A stretch of DNA of 64,000 nucleotides from Macrostomum hystrix (lineage: Eukaryota > Platyhelminthes > Macrostomidae): positions 572,501-636,500 of the forward strand of contig CATNEN010000034.1 in the NCBI GenBank assembly GCA_950097015.1, given 5' to 3'. Below the pieces are notes generated by a model, which worked only from the letters and a program-made list of their open reading frames with translations, had not been told where the DNA came from and did no database searches. Shown here piece after piece: positions 37,101 through 57,964 of this stretch; within the stretch, counting starts at the first letter, position 1; the number at the start of each line of letters is the position of its first letter. Position numbers and translations under genes: made by a program.

Positions 37101-40100
37101 TCATACTGTGACCTCGTGCTACATCTGTTTGGCCGATGATCTCTCTGTAACCTGCGGAGTCAAAGGAGCACACAGGTTCAACACAGAAGCACACAGAAGA
37201 CCAACAGGTTCAATGATCTCCTAAGTGAAGTCAAGATTTCAACACTGAGCCAACTTGTCAATCTCATGTCGAGGATCAAGCATTGGAAAGAGGATAATAG
37301 CGTTGTAACGGAAACCCAAGAGAATAGGGCTGCTCGTCTGTTAGGCATGGCTGTGGATCTGCTGGAAGAAGTGGAAGTACTGGCGGACAACAGCACAGTC
37401 AACTTTGTCTTGGAGCAGCTGAAGCTCAGCAGAAAGCCATCAAGCTCTCGAAAGTATTCACAGCAGCTTCTGATATTCTCATATTTGATTTTCTCATGTA
37501 GTTCCTCGGCGTTCAAGACTATGATGGGGCAGGATGCGCTCTGCCTGCCATCCGATCGCACACAAAGGTCAATGACAATGAAAGGCCTTGACAATGAAGG
37601 CTATCTTAAGCCTTTTAAGGCTTATTCTTCTCAATAGTTTTCAGTTTGATTAAAATAAAATAAGCATTTTGTGCAAACACAAATCGTGTGTTTCTGACTG
37701 GTTGGATCGCAGCTTAGGGGAAAGATTGAAAGATAACGGAGTTTAGGGCTTCCAGTCTAGATGCTATTATTTAGGAGTCAATGACTGAGCAGTGCAAGCA
37801 CTCAAGGTTTTACCTAGGTAGCTCTGTAACTCCTAAATGAACAAAGATATCGAGGGCCCCTGACTGACTGATCGACTAGCCGATTGTGAGGTGTTTCGCA
37901 TTAAACAGGGGGCAAATCGGTGAAGCCCAACGCATTGGCTGACTCATGAAAAATCTGCAATATTAGCCTCGCGCGGTGAGGTACAGAAGATCGTCAGAGA
38001 GAGAGCGAGAGAATCCATACAATGCCGCCCTGTTAGCTGGTTGTACTGTAGCCAGAAGCCCAGAATAGGAACTGCGCTTGAGGCAGCGCGCACAGTTAGA
38101 GCTACATAGGTTCCAGTGCCAGCTTCAAAGTGTTTCTGGGCAGTGAGTTGAAAGGGTCCAAAACTCGAACAGGGCCTCTAGTATTGCTCGCCTCATTTTG
38201 GCAGTGCTCCAGAATCCGGGTGGGCCGGAGCGGGGAGGTAGAGGGGGCAAGGCTGGGCCCGAATCTCCAATTCCCAGCCCGCAATGGTCCTCAGGCTGGC
38301 ATGAAGAATTCCGTTTCGACAAGCCATGGAAGGGGATGAGAGGAACAGGAGTGGAAGTGGGGCAAGAGAGAAATGGGAGAAAGGCTTTCGTAGGCTGGAA
38401 GAAGGAATAGGAGGGAAGCAGACTGGCGACCCGATCCCGAGGGAGATGATGGGGAAAGAGGATTCGGGAAAGGCATGAGGGATAGGGAACACGGAATGGC
38501 CTCTCTACAGCCTACGCCCGAAGCTTGGCAGTTGAGACCAAAGCCTTGAGGGGATGAGAGGAAGCGGAGGAAAAGTTCAAAGCTATCCCCAGAGACTCCA
38601 CTCTCCCCATTGCCTTATACGCGAACGGGGGGGATTTCGACTCCCCCCACGCCGCCCACTGTCTCCACCCCAGCAAGCTCGCATCTGGGACAGCCATCGA
38701 CTAAGTGCACAGCCTGCTAAATTTAGCTGCGAATCGGGGGGCGGCGAAATGCCAGTCTGCAGTTTCCTAGCCTCGATCCTTCATTTCCCCAGTGCTGAAA
38801 TCCCCATCTCAATATAGATAGCGAGGGAAAACACTAGCTAGGGCCATCTTTCATGCGGCGCACAGAAGACAGACTATACGCAGATACTCTAGGTCCCATG
38901 GCCGAATATAGCTTCTGGAATCGGATCCCTTCTATAGGTTGGGGGATGCGTGAGACCTCGAGATTCTCTCAGGACTGCGCAGTTTGAGCACATAATATTC
39001 CTGTCTGGCGGCCAGACTGCCTCAGGGCCCTGGGATGGAGTCGGTCAATTTATTTATGTCAGGGATAAACACATGCATGCACACACGCCAGGTGTAAGCT
39101 ATGCAAAAGGTATGAAGTTTAAAAGTTTATTTTCTAGACGCATTGGTCGGTAATGTTCCGCTATGCTTATATTAATTTTTTACAATGTAATGCCTGCTAA
39201 ATGAAAATGTCTAATTAATAGAGCGGAATGTGTATTGACTTCATCCGTATTCTTGCACCCCTGCATTTAAATTCGCATGCAGTCCAACTGCTATAATATA
39301 TAATATAATTACTGATGGGTCCTTGATTCGGCTAGATAGATGAAGAGAAAACTATAAACAAAATCGGGCAGCCCTGGGGGGCAAAGAGGACGCTGCTCCA
39401 GGCACGTGAGAGGCAAAGCAACGATAGGAGAAGCGAAGAAGCGCGGGCAAGATCAGAAATTGGGATTATTAGAAACTGGGATTCAGAAGTCTGCGTGCTA
39501 CTCTCTAACGACTTCCATCTTTCAGGCAGCCGCTCCGCCTCCCAACAATTTCCCAGGTATTTCTGGTCTCCCATTACGCAGCAAGCTGCACAGCTGCACC
39601 GCGAAGGCACCCCCCGTGCGTCACTATTTGCAAGAAAGCAAAGGAATTGTCGGTAAGGTGCAGCAGGACAGGGGTAGACGCGCCCAATCATCACACACGC
39701 ACACAGAGAGGGAAGGTCACAAGTACCGAAAACTGTTGCCAAAAAACTATGCAGCACTATGGTATAGGAACACCTATCTAGGCATGAAAGGGACTATGAC
39801 GTAGGCTGCCTCAGATACTTGTATAAAATAATACTTTTGTACAAGTTGGACACATTTCTTCGATAAATTTGGTTTCAATACGCCTGACTTTGCACACTGT
39901 TTATTTGCAATTTATTTTAAACGCTGTAATAACTGCTGCATAAGTGGACCCTATTGGCAACACTTTCAGTCAGTTGGCTATAAAGATTTACATCGTACAA
40001 TGTTCCAAGACTTTTTATTGATGAGTACTTAAAAAGCCCTGAGAGAATCAATTTAATCAGCTTTACAAGACACTTCAGTTATTTGATTGAGATGCCTCGA

Positions 40101-43100
40101 ATTGTGAAGTCTATGGTCTGTGAAGTCTATGGTCTGTGAAGTCTATGGTCTGTGAAGTCTATGGTCTGTGAAGTCTATGGTCTGTGAAGTCTATGGTCTG
40201 TGAAGTCTATGGTCTGTGAAGTCTATGGTCTGTGAAGTCTATGGTCTGTGAAGTCTATGGTCTGTGAAGTCTATGGTCTGTGAAGTCTATGGTCTGTGAA
40301 GTCTATGGTCTGTGAAGTCTATGGTCTGTGAAGTCTATGGTCTGTGAAGTCTATGGTCTGTGAAGTCTATGGTCTGTGAAGTCTATGGTCCGTGAAGTCT
40401 ATGGTCTGTGAAGTCTATGGTCTGTGAAGTCTATGGTCTGTGAAGTCTATGGTCTGTGAAGTCTATGGTCTGTGAAGTCTATGGTCTGTGAAGTCTATGG
40501 TCTGTGAAGTCTATGGTCCGTGAAGTCTATGGTCTGTGAAGTCTATGGTCTGTGAAGTCTATGGTCTGTGAAGTCTATGGTCTGTGAAGTCTATGGTTGT
40601 AAAGTCTATGGTCTGTGAAGTATTTTGTCTGGGGCCTGTGTTCTGTGAAGTTGTATGAAGGTGCGAAGGTTTGTGACACAGGGCTCATTAGTGTCTGTGG
40701 ATCGCAAACATGAATGAAATCATGATATACATAAGAATCATGACTTGCGGAACAATATCTTTAAAAATTGAATGCGTCTCATCGCTAGCGATCATATAAG
40801 CTTTATCCATTGAAAGCCCTTCATGAAACATTAAACCAGGAACTAGTACATTTTATAGCAGTCCCTCATAGCCAGCTTTAAATCAATTGCTTAAGAGTTT
40901 CATTGTAGAATTCCCAGTCACAATAAAGAGCACAGACAGTGCACGTGTAAAAAATACTCGCATACAACAGGGAGAAAAAAGTCAACAGCTAACAGGAAAC
41001 CCCAGCACTGCCTCCCTTCCGCACCCCCGTCCAACGTGGGAAAGACGGAAAGACGGAAAAAGCAGAAATGCAGACAAAGCCAACAGCCAAGTGTTGCTAA
41101 CTATAATCTCGCACAGATAGTTGAGCACATAAACATACTGGGGCTACATTATGCATGAGCAGATATGCGAGATCGGTGCAAAATAACTATATGGACTGCC
41201 TGCTCGATAGCACGTTGCGCCTAGATACCGCCGCTGGCTCTGTTTACATTGGAATTTGCTGAGCAATTAGCTCGCATGAAGACAAAACATAACAGAAGTC
41301 TTCCGCCTTTAATCCCGACTGTAAAAATACTTGGCATAGAGGCAAGACGGCTGGACCAGCGCGCATACTTTCCTCATCACGTGACTGGCCAATGCATTTG
41401 CCCCTTGGCCACCCCACCAGCGGGGCAGCGCTCACACTGGCCTCGGGCGGAAAGGTTTATCACTCCACTCCAAAAAACTTTCTCGCTCTCTCAACCTGTC
41501 CTTTACAGAGTAGACCAGTTTCTGATGAGAAAACAAACAGGTGTCTCAGAGGATATTACAACAGGCGCCGCGCAAGGGCTATTCTTTACAAAAAAAACTC
41601 CATTGAGGTTAACATAAGGACGTCAAAGTACTGTGTATTTACAGTTGCGCCGATGCAGACATTGTCATAATTAATGTGATAATATGCCACCTTCTGAACC
41701 CGCTGACCTCACTGTCCTGATAACTTGACAGGGGCATACACCCTGTCAACTGCCCATAAATCCTGTACTTTATAGCCTCCTGACACTCCCGACAGCCTCC
41801 AATCTGACACCGAGGGTCCTGTACTACAGCCTCCAATCTAACACCCGGTTCTGTACTACAGCCTTCTATCTGACACCGGGTACTGTACTACAGCTTCCAA
41901 TCTGACACCGGGTTCTGTACTACAGCCTTCTATCTGACACCGGGTACTGTACTATAGCCTTCTATCTGACACCGGGTCCTGTACTACAGCCTCCAATCTA
42001 ACACCGGGTCCTGTACTACAGCCTCCAATCTAACACCGGGTCCTGTACTACAGCCTTCTATCTGACACCGGGTACTGTACTACAGCCTTCAATCTGACAC
42101 CGGGTCCTGTACTACAGCCTCCAATCTGACACCGGGTCCTGTACTACAGCCTCCAATCTAACACCGGGTCCTGTACTACAGCCTCCTATCTGACACCGGG
42201 TACTGTACTACAGCCTTCTATCTGACACCGGGTCCTGTACTACAGCCTTCTATCTGACACAGGGTACTGTACTACAGCCTCCAATCTGACACCGAGTCCT
42301 GTACTACAGCCTCCAATCTGAAACCGGGTACTGTACTACAGCCTTCTATCTGACACCGGGTCCTGTACTACAGCCTTCTATCTGACACCCCGTCATCACA
42401 ATCCGTCATTCATCACGCCTTCTTCGGCTTTTCCTTAATCCTGGAATCGTCATTAACTGGTGACCCTTTTCATATAGTTTAAGTCTTCGCGGCATCCATC
42501 AGTGGATGACTAATCATCATGGCGTTGTAACATTGGCTCACCTTGAATGTTCATGGCGATCTTATCCTGCCAAGGCTTCAGCTCCGAAGGGCTACCGAAG
42601 CCCAGTAACACCAGGCGCTCGTGGCAGGTCAGGATCAGGATGGAGCGGACAGACGATCGCTCATTTTTCCATGCCGCGTCACTGTCCAAGCCATAGACAA
42701 TGTCGTATGGTGACTGGCCAATCAGATCGATTGATTTCTTGTACTCGGCGGCCTCTTTGTAGACAAAAAGTTTTATTGCTGCTGTAAATCGGTTTAAAAA
42801 TAGACAGGTGGGATTCATCAATAATATTACCCAAAGTTTACCTTGCTTAAGCAGGCTATTAAAAACAATAATTAAAAACAACTCACCACTGTATGGCGGC
42901 GTCTTGGCAATAACACAGAAGCGTTGCTTCCACTGAAAGGAACAAAAAGGTTTGTAGGATTGAAATTAAATTATATATATATACATTTTTACAAAAATGT
43001 GCATTAGTAAACTTAAAGCGAGCTACATTACCTGAATTAGTATACCATATATACATTTTTATATAATATCAGTTTATAAATATGCATTATCAGATGGCTA

Positions 43101-43931
43101 CTGAACTGTACTAAATATGTCACAGAACAAAAAATGATACACACTCAATCAATGGAACTCTTTTTTGTTTGTTTTAAGAAACCATGTAATCATAAGAAAA
43201 AATTGTTAAAATTCTTTTTCCATGCAAAATAAATACTACTTGTCATCACAGAAAGTAAAATAAAGAATTTTTTTTTCAAAAACAGATACATATTTTCAAT
43301 AAGTAAATATATATTTGAGCAAATTAATAATAAGACAATAGCTAAAGCTATTAAAATGTGAAGGGACAAAAGCTTGCATGTCAGTGGAAATATCTATCAA
43401 TTTCTAGAATTTCAATGAGTTCGATTTAATTTCTAGCTATATAACATAGTCATATACAAACCCCTTTCCAAAATGCAGAATTTCTAGCATATAAAATGTA
43501 TATTTGTATTATTTTCCCAAATGTGTACTCCTATACAAAAATAAATACACTGATTAGAAGACAGGAGCTTTGACCTAAAATATAATTAATAATAATTTCT
43601 ATACTTTAGCACATATCATTAGTCTCAGTTGTTTTACAGACCACTATAAAAATTAATTTCTATAATATCATTGCATTCTTATTAGACGCTTTATCATTGA
43701 AGAAAGGATAATCACTTTAAATGAGGTATTTCGATTGGGTCATCAAAGTCCTGATGGAATAGTTAAGTCGTTCAATTTTATGTTCTAAAAGCAGAAAACT
43801 ATATGCATCGTGCATTTATGTGACATGAAAAAACTTGCGTCGTACCAATTTTACTGAAATCTTACCTTTTTATTAATCAGGATACGAACAGGTCCTGACA
43901 CAATCACAACAGTGCTACTAGGAACAGGCAT
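19167..43931 (-). CDS. DOK7: DOK7-like PH-PTB adaptor, seven coding exons over 25 kb
   Basis: Likely a cytoplasmic adaptor or activator of a receptor tyrosine kinase (vertebrate DOK7 activates MuSK). Coding exons, minus strand: 43931-43866, 42932-42887, 42781-42542, 33486-33253, 24343-24239, 21089-20404 and 20093-19167. All junctions have matching phases (0,1,1,1,1,0) and GT-AG ends, giving 767 residues. PH (about 12-117): GPVRILINKK, WKQRFCVIAKTPP, IKLFVYKEAAEYKK, VLLGFGSPSELKPWQDKI; the last closely follows DOK7. IRS-type PTB (about 120-228): GRLHVQGSRVCFYSEP, WELRFLKRYMV, FIFEGDIGCG, then FRGMQYFAC across a 9-kb intron. The tail is Gln/His-, Ala- and Ser-rich with candidate phosphotyrosines RDYYNLRD (about 374), CPYINL (about 634), LHYARLD (about 664) and LNYTELDHSKTRAF (about 713). 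The first two are Y-x-N Grb2-type sites. DOK1-6 are the alternatives, but the PH and PTB spacing fits DOK7 best. Confidence 0.88.
20170..20325 (-). mobile_element. SINE family A, copy 2 (truncated) in a DOK7-like intron
   Basis: Shares ACACAGGTGTTTACATCTGA, CTGACTTTCTCATT and TCAGGCA blocks and the end GCGGAATCGAGCTAAGG with copies 3 and 4. The tRNA-like head is mostly missing. It lies inside intron 20094-20403. Confidence 0.65.
21185..21273. repeat. Left flank of array B: one 32-bp unit plus linker
   Basis: GTTGGGATGAGTTCCCACTT and TGACTTGTGAGAAATTAATT form a single unit of the 32-bp satellite and its right-edge linker. TTTAGATTTCCTGCAATGGA then leads into array B. The same linker ends the 32-bp array at 28619-28645. 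Confidence 0.7.
21274..23899. repeat. 16-bp satellite array B, about 164 copies
   Basis: Same TTCACAAGCTCSATRC unit and the same two sub-types as array A, with segmental patterns repeated inside the array. It fills most of intron 21090-24238 of the DOK7-like gene. The right flank (23899-23985) is nearly identical to that of array A, with two differences in about 83 bases. Confidence 0.97.
24394..28619. repeat. 32-bp satellite array, about 132 copies, with higher-order structure
   Basis: The unit is GTGACTTGTGGGAATTGGGA then TGAGTTCACACT, with A/T and G/A variants (ACATG or ACTTG; CTGTG or CTATG). A short variant lacking the TGT/TAT triplet (CACTGACTTG) occurs at 25191, 26117, 26530, 27456 and 27870. 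It lies within intron 24344-33252 of the DOK7-like gene, beginning about 50 bp from the exon. Confidence 0.97.
28829..28872. repeat. (TG)n microsatellite
   Basis: About 20 TG dinucleotides with one TA interruption. Confidence 0.9.
29633..30318. repeat. 30-bp minisatellite, about 23 copies, almost identical
   Basis: The unit is GAACTATCCAGTGATTCAGT then ACACCTGTAT. Interior copies are nearly perfect while the two ends diverge. The length is a multiple of three, so frames stay open on both strands without coding meaning. Confidence 0.97.
30833..32162. repeat. 14-bp satellite AGATCGCAGATCCC, about 95 copies
   Basis: Extremely homogeneous, with two GATC sites per unit. Only a few units differ (AGATCACAG near the left end, one 12-bp unit near 31955). 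It lies in DOK7-like intron 24344-33252. Confidence 0.97.
32510..32795 (-). mobile_element. SINE family A, copy 3
   Basis: On the minus strand it opens with a tRNA-like head, GGGTGGCAGAAGGGTTAA (A-box-like) and CCAAGGTCCCTGAGCTTGG (B-box-like), then runs through GCCACATTCATTTGAG, GTGAAATTTACG and AATGAGAAAGTCAGACC to GTGTACACACCTGTG-like sequence. It matches copy 4 over the full length. Confidence 0.7.
32805..33245. repeat. Degenerate AGATC-based repeat (CCCAGATCCATTAT / CCCAGATCAGTTAAT)
   Basis: About 20 divergent copies sharing the CCCAGATC core of the 14-bp satellite 650 bp away. It ends next to the PTB exon at 33253. Confidence 0.85.
33535..33990. repeat. 33-bp minisatellite with a 12-bp palindrome, about 13 copies
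   Basis: The unit is TGTGAGATCTCACTCTCACA then ATCACACTGCAGC. GTGAGATCTCAC is a perfect palindrome and is kept in nearly all copies. It lies just upstream (in transcript sense) of the PTB exon. Confidence 0.95.
33991..34760. other. Intronic DNA, no gene assigned
   Basis: Includes a 106-codon plus-strand frame (34215-34535) with no recognisable domain. I treat it as chance. Confidence 0.35.
34765..35345. repeat. 20-bp pyrimidine-rich repeat TTTTGTCCTGTCCAATCCTA
   Basis: Regular copies at 35170-35345 (about 9). The preceding 34765-35170 holds looser GTCCTATCCTGTCATATTTT relatives. Confidence 0.85.
36101..36425. repeat. 20/21-bp minisatellite CTGTCTAACAGGTGAGCATC, about 16 copies
   Basis: Each unit contains CAGGTGAGC on the plus strand, a strong match to a 5' splice-site consensus. 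The host intron is transcribed from the minus strand. Confidence 0.93.
37203..37637 (+). pseudogene. Possible P-element/THAP9-type transposase fragment
   Basis: One plus-strand frame is open from about 37203 to a TAG at 37635-37637. It contains a leucine-rich stretch (LLSEVKISTLSQLVNLM), then STVNFVLEQLKLSRKPSSS and ALCLPSDRTQRSM. The order F-x-L-E-Q-L, basic/Ser region, hydrophobic helix, then L-P-S-x-R-T recalls the helix-turn-helix region of P-type transposases and THAP9, but the usual Y-S-P-K-A-Y core is not intact. No terminal repeats were found. It lies antisense within the DOK7-like intron 33487-42541. The call is a weak motif inference. Confidence 0.3.
37641..40100. other. Intronic DNA of the DOK7-like gene, no gene assigned
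   Basis: Moderately GC-rich at 38100-38800 with overlapping short frames on both strands. None shows splice-consistent extension or a recognisable domain. Confidence 0.4.
40104..40620. repeat. 16-bp minisatellite GTGAAGTCTATGGTCT, about 32 copies
   Basis: Very homogeneous (two copies have GGTCC). It is unrelated in sequence to the other 16-bp arrays and lies in the DOK7-like intron 33487-42541. Confidence 0.96.
40621..41757. other. Intronic DNA, no gene assigned
   Basis: Short frames only (for example 41249-41617), with no domain or splice support. Confidence 0.4.
41758..42390. repeat. 32-bp minisatellite, about 19 copies
   Basis: The unit is CTGTACTACAGCCTCCAATC then TGACACCGGGTC, with CCTTCTATC and GGGTACTG variants. 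It ends about 150 bp from the PH exon 42781-42542. Confidence 0.94.
42933..43865. other. First coding intron of the DOK7-like gene
   Basis: AT-rich and free of tandem arrays, unlike the later introns of this gene. Confidence 0.6.
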
Positions 43932-44442
43932 TCTGTTTAAACTCCAGTAGAGCTTTAGAAGATTAACGAAACGTCATTCCGGTTTAAGAGGAGATAATAG
44001 ATTTTCTTCAAAAGTACTTAAGAAATTGTGTGATTCGGATAGACAAATTTACTATTTTTTTACAAATACAGTCTTGCGAGCGCGTGCTAGACCATGTGAT
44101 AATAAAAAGAGCTATTTATAAAAAAACTAGAAGTTTCTTCGCGAAAGTCAACAAATAAGTTTTCGTATGAAATGCCAATTGTATTTCTAAATAACTTTTT
44201 TATAACTATTTAATACCGTTTTTAATGCTAACTAATTGGTGCAATTTAAAACTCGTTAATATTTGTTTTAAATTGCAACATTTAAATTGCTTTTAATACT
44301 TGATTTTTATTTATGATGATTCACGAATACGTCTGCTTGTCTTAGGCTTACTAGTATTTAGTTAGTTCTTAGGCAATATTGTATCAAATAAGACGATTTA
44401 TTCGTTCTTTAAGGGTTCTGCACTTGTGTATAAAAAATTAGC
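43932..44442. promoter_or_regulatory. Shared 5' region of the divergent DOK7-like and DDX5-like genes
   Basis: About 510 bp separate the two start codons, which face away from each other. Both have AG-N-ATG starts (minus strand TTTAAACAG-A-ATG at 43933; plus strand AAAAATTAG-C-ATG at 44441). The region is AT-rich. A bidirectional promoter is inferred from geometry only. Confidence 0.4.
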
Positions 44443-51773
<7,331 letters not shown>

Positions 51774-52822
51774 GAAGCTTATTTGGCGCCCCTAAGTGAG
51801 GCTTGCACAGCAACAGACTGAATATTTCCTCGTGGTTTTTACTGTTAATATAACCTAGAATACCGTGAGAATGTGTTTTGAAAACCTGGAAAGATAGCCT
51901 ACTCCATTTGGCCCGAGTGTGCATTCAGTCTCATTCGGATGGCAATTTACGCTTCTATTACTCGTACTATTTGCTGTTTATTCTTCATTAAGTTAAGATC
52001 TGATACGCAACGATCTAATTAAATTCCCAATATTAAACTGTGTCGTGTCTTTTAAGAAACTGTGTCATGCAAGCTAGTGGTTTTCGGTAACGTAGTAAAA
52101 GTATTTTTTAAGAAACTGGGGCTCTTTGGTCATTAGTTTTAGTCTAAATCAATCTTCTTAATGATCTCCAATTCGAAATGTACTAAGATTTCGCTGGGAG
52201 AAACCTAGCTAGCTAGCATATTGTAATATTATTAATAACCTATAGTTTCTGTAACAGTTACTGCTTTGGTCTGTCCAGCACGTTTTCTTTAACTATTATT
52301 GTCTCTTCTCACTGCTTTTTTATTGGCCACCCTAAACAGTTTCGTTTTATATTTTTATCGATAAAGTTTTGTAATAATTTTGGTAAAACAAGCCTCAAAT
52401 AACACCAACTTAATTACTTGTCTTTACTTTTCGCTTTTTAGTTGCTCCTTATTCCGATGTCTCTATTTATTATTTGTCTGTAAACTATTAGTTCCCACAC
52501 TAATAAGCTATTAATAGTTAGCCATGTTGTCTTCGCTGTTGCAGTCGCCGTCGTCCGTAAGCTAAACGAATGGAAGGAGTGAAGCTGACGATTAACCTAA
52601 TAAGTCGCCGTATTGGTTAAATACAAAGGCAATAAATTGCTAAATAAAATATTAATGTCCAGTTAACACCTGTTCGTTGTAAATCTGTTCTTTTGCTCTG
52701 TTACTTTCTGGAATTCTGTCTCTATGTATGAATTTAGTATAAAGGACTAGCAAATTCACCCCCCCCGCGTTCTAGGCAGCATAAAGGAATCAATTACTTA
52801 TCTAATGCTATTCGATTTCAGC
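51774..52822. other. DDX5-like 3' UTR and spacer to Scm
   Basis: AT-rich. Two AATAAA hexamers lie at 52631-52648. A TATTCGATTTCAG acceptor-like site follows at about 52822, roughly 95 bp before the Scm ATG. Confidence 0.5.
52631..52648 (+). terminator. Candidate polyadenylation signals of the DDX5-like gene
   Basis: AATAAA at 52631-52636 and 52643-52648, about 175 bp before the candidate acceptor of the downstream Scm gene. Confidence 0.45.
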
Positions 52823-52899
52823 CTAGCCCAGAACAGCTAGGGGCCTCGCAAGCTCCTTTGCGCTAGTCAACAACACTAGGCTACAGTCGTCCTTAGTAA

Positions 52900-55894
<2,995 letters not shown>

Positions 55895-56773
55895 ATGTAA
55901 CCATGGCAGCGCAGCAGTCTGGCTTGAACATATCCTTAAAGCTTTTAGAAATGTTCTAAGAAGAAAATGTTCTCTTCTTGACTCAATCGCTAGTGCTTGT
56001 TATCTTAGACACAATCGAATAGAATACCATTATTTTTTATAATTATAGTTGCACTAAACTTGTTTCAATCTGCATAGCAACTGTGTTGTTTACCTTGGAT
56101 ACGAATTAACCATGTCTGTAGCCAACTCAACTACTAAAAGTAGCTTAATGCCAATTAATTTTCAAAAATTCATGCAACTTCCCCCTTCATCTCAGCTAAA
56201 CATTCCTGTCTTTGCAAGCTAAGCATCACGAAGACAAAAGTGGCCCACTTGCTTATAAGTAATAATCTTTGTTGTATTGTCTACTGGCAGTAGTACCATT
56301 AAATATTGTCTAGTGCAGCTATTTAATTTGCAGTCTTTTACTGCTATCACTTTTTCTACTAATATAAATGCATGCATATATACCAGTGTTGCCCTCTACA
56401 ATTGTTCATATATATATATATTGTTATCTGTGCGCTGACATTGTCAGCAAAGGCCTTTTTTGGCTGGCTTTGTTTAAATGTGGTTCTCTATGTTGTAAAA
56501 TCTATATTGTCCCGTTATTTTGTTTTCCAATTAGCTAATTATACCAACTACTATTATCCAGTGATTTTCTCTCCATTTTTTATCTAACCCTGTCCAATGA
56601 AGCATCCGGTTGTGCTGTTGCAGCACTCGTGTCTCACATTTTCAAGCCCAGTTTAATTTTTGCCTACCTCCTTTTTCCATTGCTACTTTTTTCCGTCTAA
56701 TCTCATACTACTGCCGGGCTGTTTGGGAAAGTAGTGAGTTATGGACTGAAATGTAAAACTTGTTATTTCGGTA
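55895..56773. other. Scm 3' UTR and flank
   Basis: AT-rich, with no gene. A variant ATTAAA signal at 56298-56303 is the only 3'-end candidate noted. Confidence 0.4.
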
Positions 56774-57606
56774 CTCTAGTGCAGGGGTCGGCAAACTCCG
56801 GCCCGCGGGCCAGATGCGGCCCTCGAAGCTCCCAAATCCGGCACGTTTCCCCTTCTGACATCTACAGTGTCCTGTTTCATCTCTCTCGTGTCTAATCTCT
56901 CCCGTGTCTCATCTCTCCCGTGTCTCATCTCTCCTGTGTCTCATCTCTCCCGTGTCTCATCTCTCCCTTGTCTCATCTCTCCCGTGTCTCATCTCTCCCT
57001 TGTCTCATCTCTCCCGTGTCTCATCTCTCCCGTGTCTCATCTCTCCCGTGTCTCATCTCTCCCGTGTCTCATCTCTCCCGTGTCTCATCTCTCCCTTGTC
57101 TCATCTCTCCCGTGTCTCATCTCTCCCGTGTCTTATCTCTCCTGTGTCTCATCTCTCCCGTGTCTAATCTCTCCCGTGTCTAATCTCTCCTGTGTCTCAT
57201 CTCTCCCGTGTCTCATCTCTGCACTGTCTCATCTCTCCCGTGTCTCATCTCTCCCGTGTCTCATCTCTCCTGTGTCTCATCTCTCCCGTGTCTAATCTCT
57301 CCTGTGTCTCATCGCTCTCGTGTCTAATCTCTCCTGTGTCTCATCGCTCTCGTGTCTAATCTCTCCTGTGTCTCATCTCTCCCGTGTCTAATCTCTCCTG
57401 TGTCTCATCTCTCCCGTGTCTAATCTCTCCTGTGTCTCATCGCTCCTGTGTCTAATCTCTCCTGTGTCTAATCTCTCCCGTGTCTCATCTCTCGTGTCTC
57501 ATCTCCCCCCTATCTCATATTTATACAGTCAATGCGGCCCGCTGTCGTCTTTTAGGTTCTCTCTTTGGCCCGCCAGCAAATAAGTTTGCCTACCCCTGCT
57601 CTAGTG
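56774..57606. mobile_element. Non-autonomous hAT element (MITE) with 8-bp target duplication
   Basis: The 817-bp element (56782-57598) starts CAGGGGTCGGCAAACTCCGG and ends with the inverted relative AAGTTTGCCTACCCCTG. It is flanked on both sides by the identical 8-mer CTCTAGTG (56774-56781 and 57599-57606). The GCCCGCGGGCC block near the left end and GGCCCGCCAGCAAA near the right end are typical of this hAT group. The TSD fits nnnTAnnn, the pattern reported for Buster-type hATs. There is no transposase. The interior is almost entirely a 16-bp minisatellite. Confidence 0.9.
56878..57515. repeat. 16-bp minisatellite TCTCATCTCTCCCGTG inside the hAT element
   Basis: About 39 copies, with CCTGTG, CCTTG and TCTAAT variants. 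Both edges lie inside the terminal repeats of the transposon. Confidence 0.95.
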
Positions 57607-57964
57607 CAGCATATTCACACCGGTGCAAGTAGCTGGCCATGCAATCTGTTCACTGTTTAAACTCACTTTGATTTTGCTTTGTTAATTCGGTTTGTTTACT
57701 TGTTTCTTGTCGAGCTTATTGTCGCACACTGATCGTGTACAAACAAGTGTAAATGTGTTACTGTGGGGTCATTGTTTCGTCGTGTATAAATGAATGTTTT
57801 TACACACAGCAGGTCAATTCAATCTCAGCTTTTTGTGCAAATTATATCCTACACTGGTGCGCTGTCAGTGTGCAATTTGAAATTTTACTATATTTGCTTT
57901 ACAGAAATTAGTTTTAAATGATTGTTTTCCATTGTGTTTCATATTTTCTTATCCATCTTTAAAT

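Noticed and set aside
38102-38817. Cluster of overlapping frames in a GC-richer segment
   Set aside because: Open on both strands with no recognisable motif or consistent splice sites; judged compositional.
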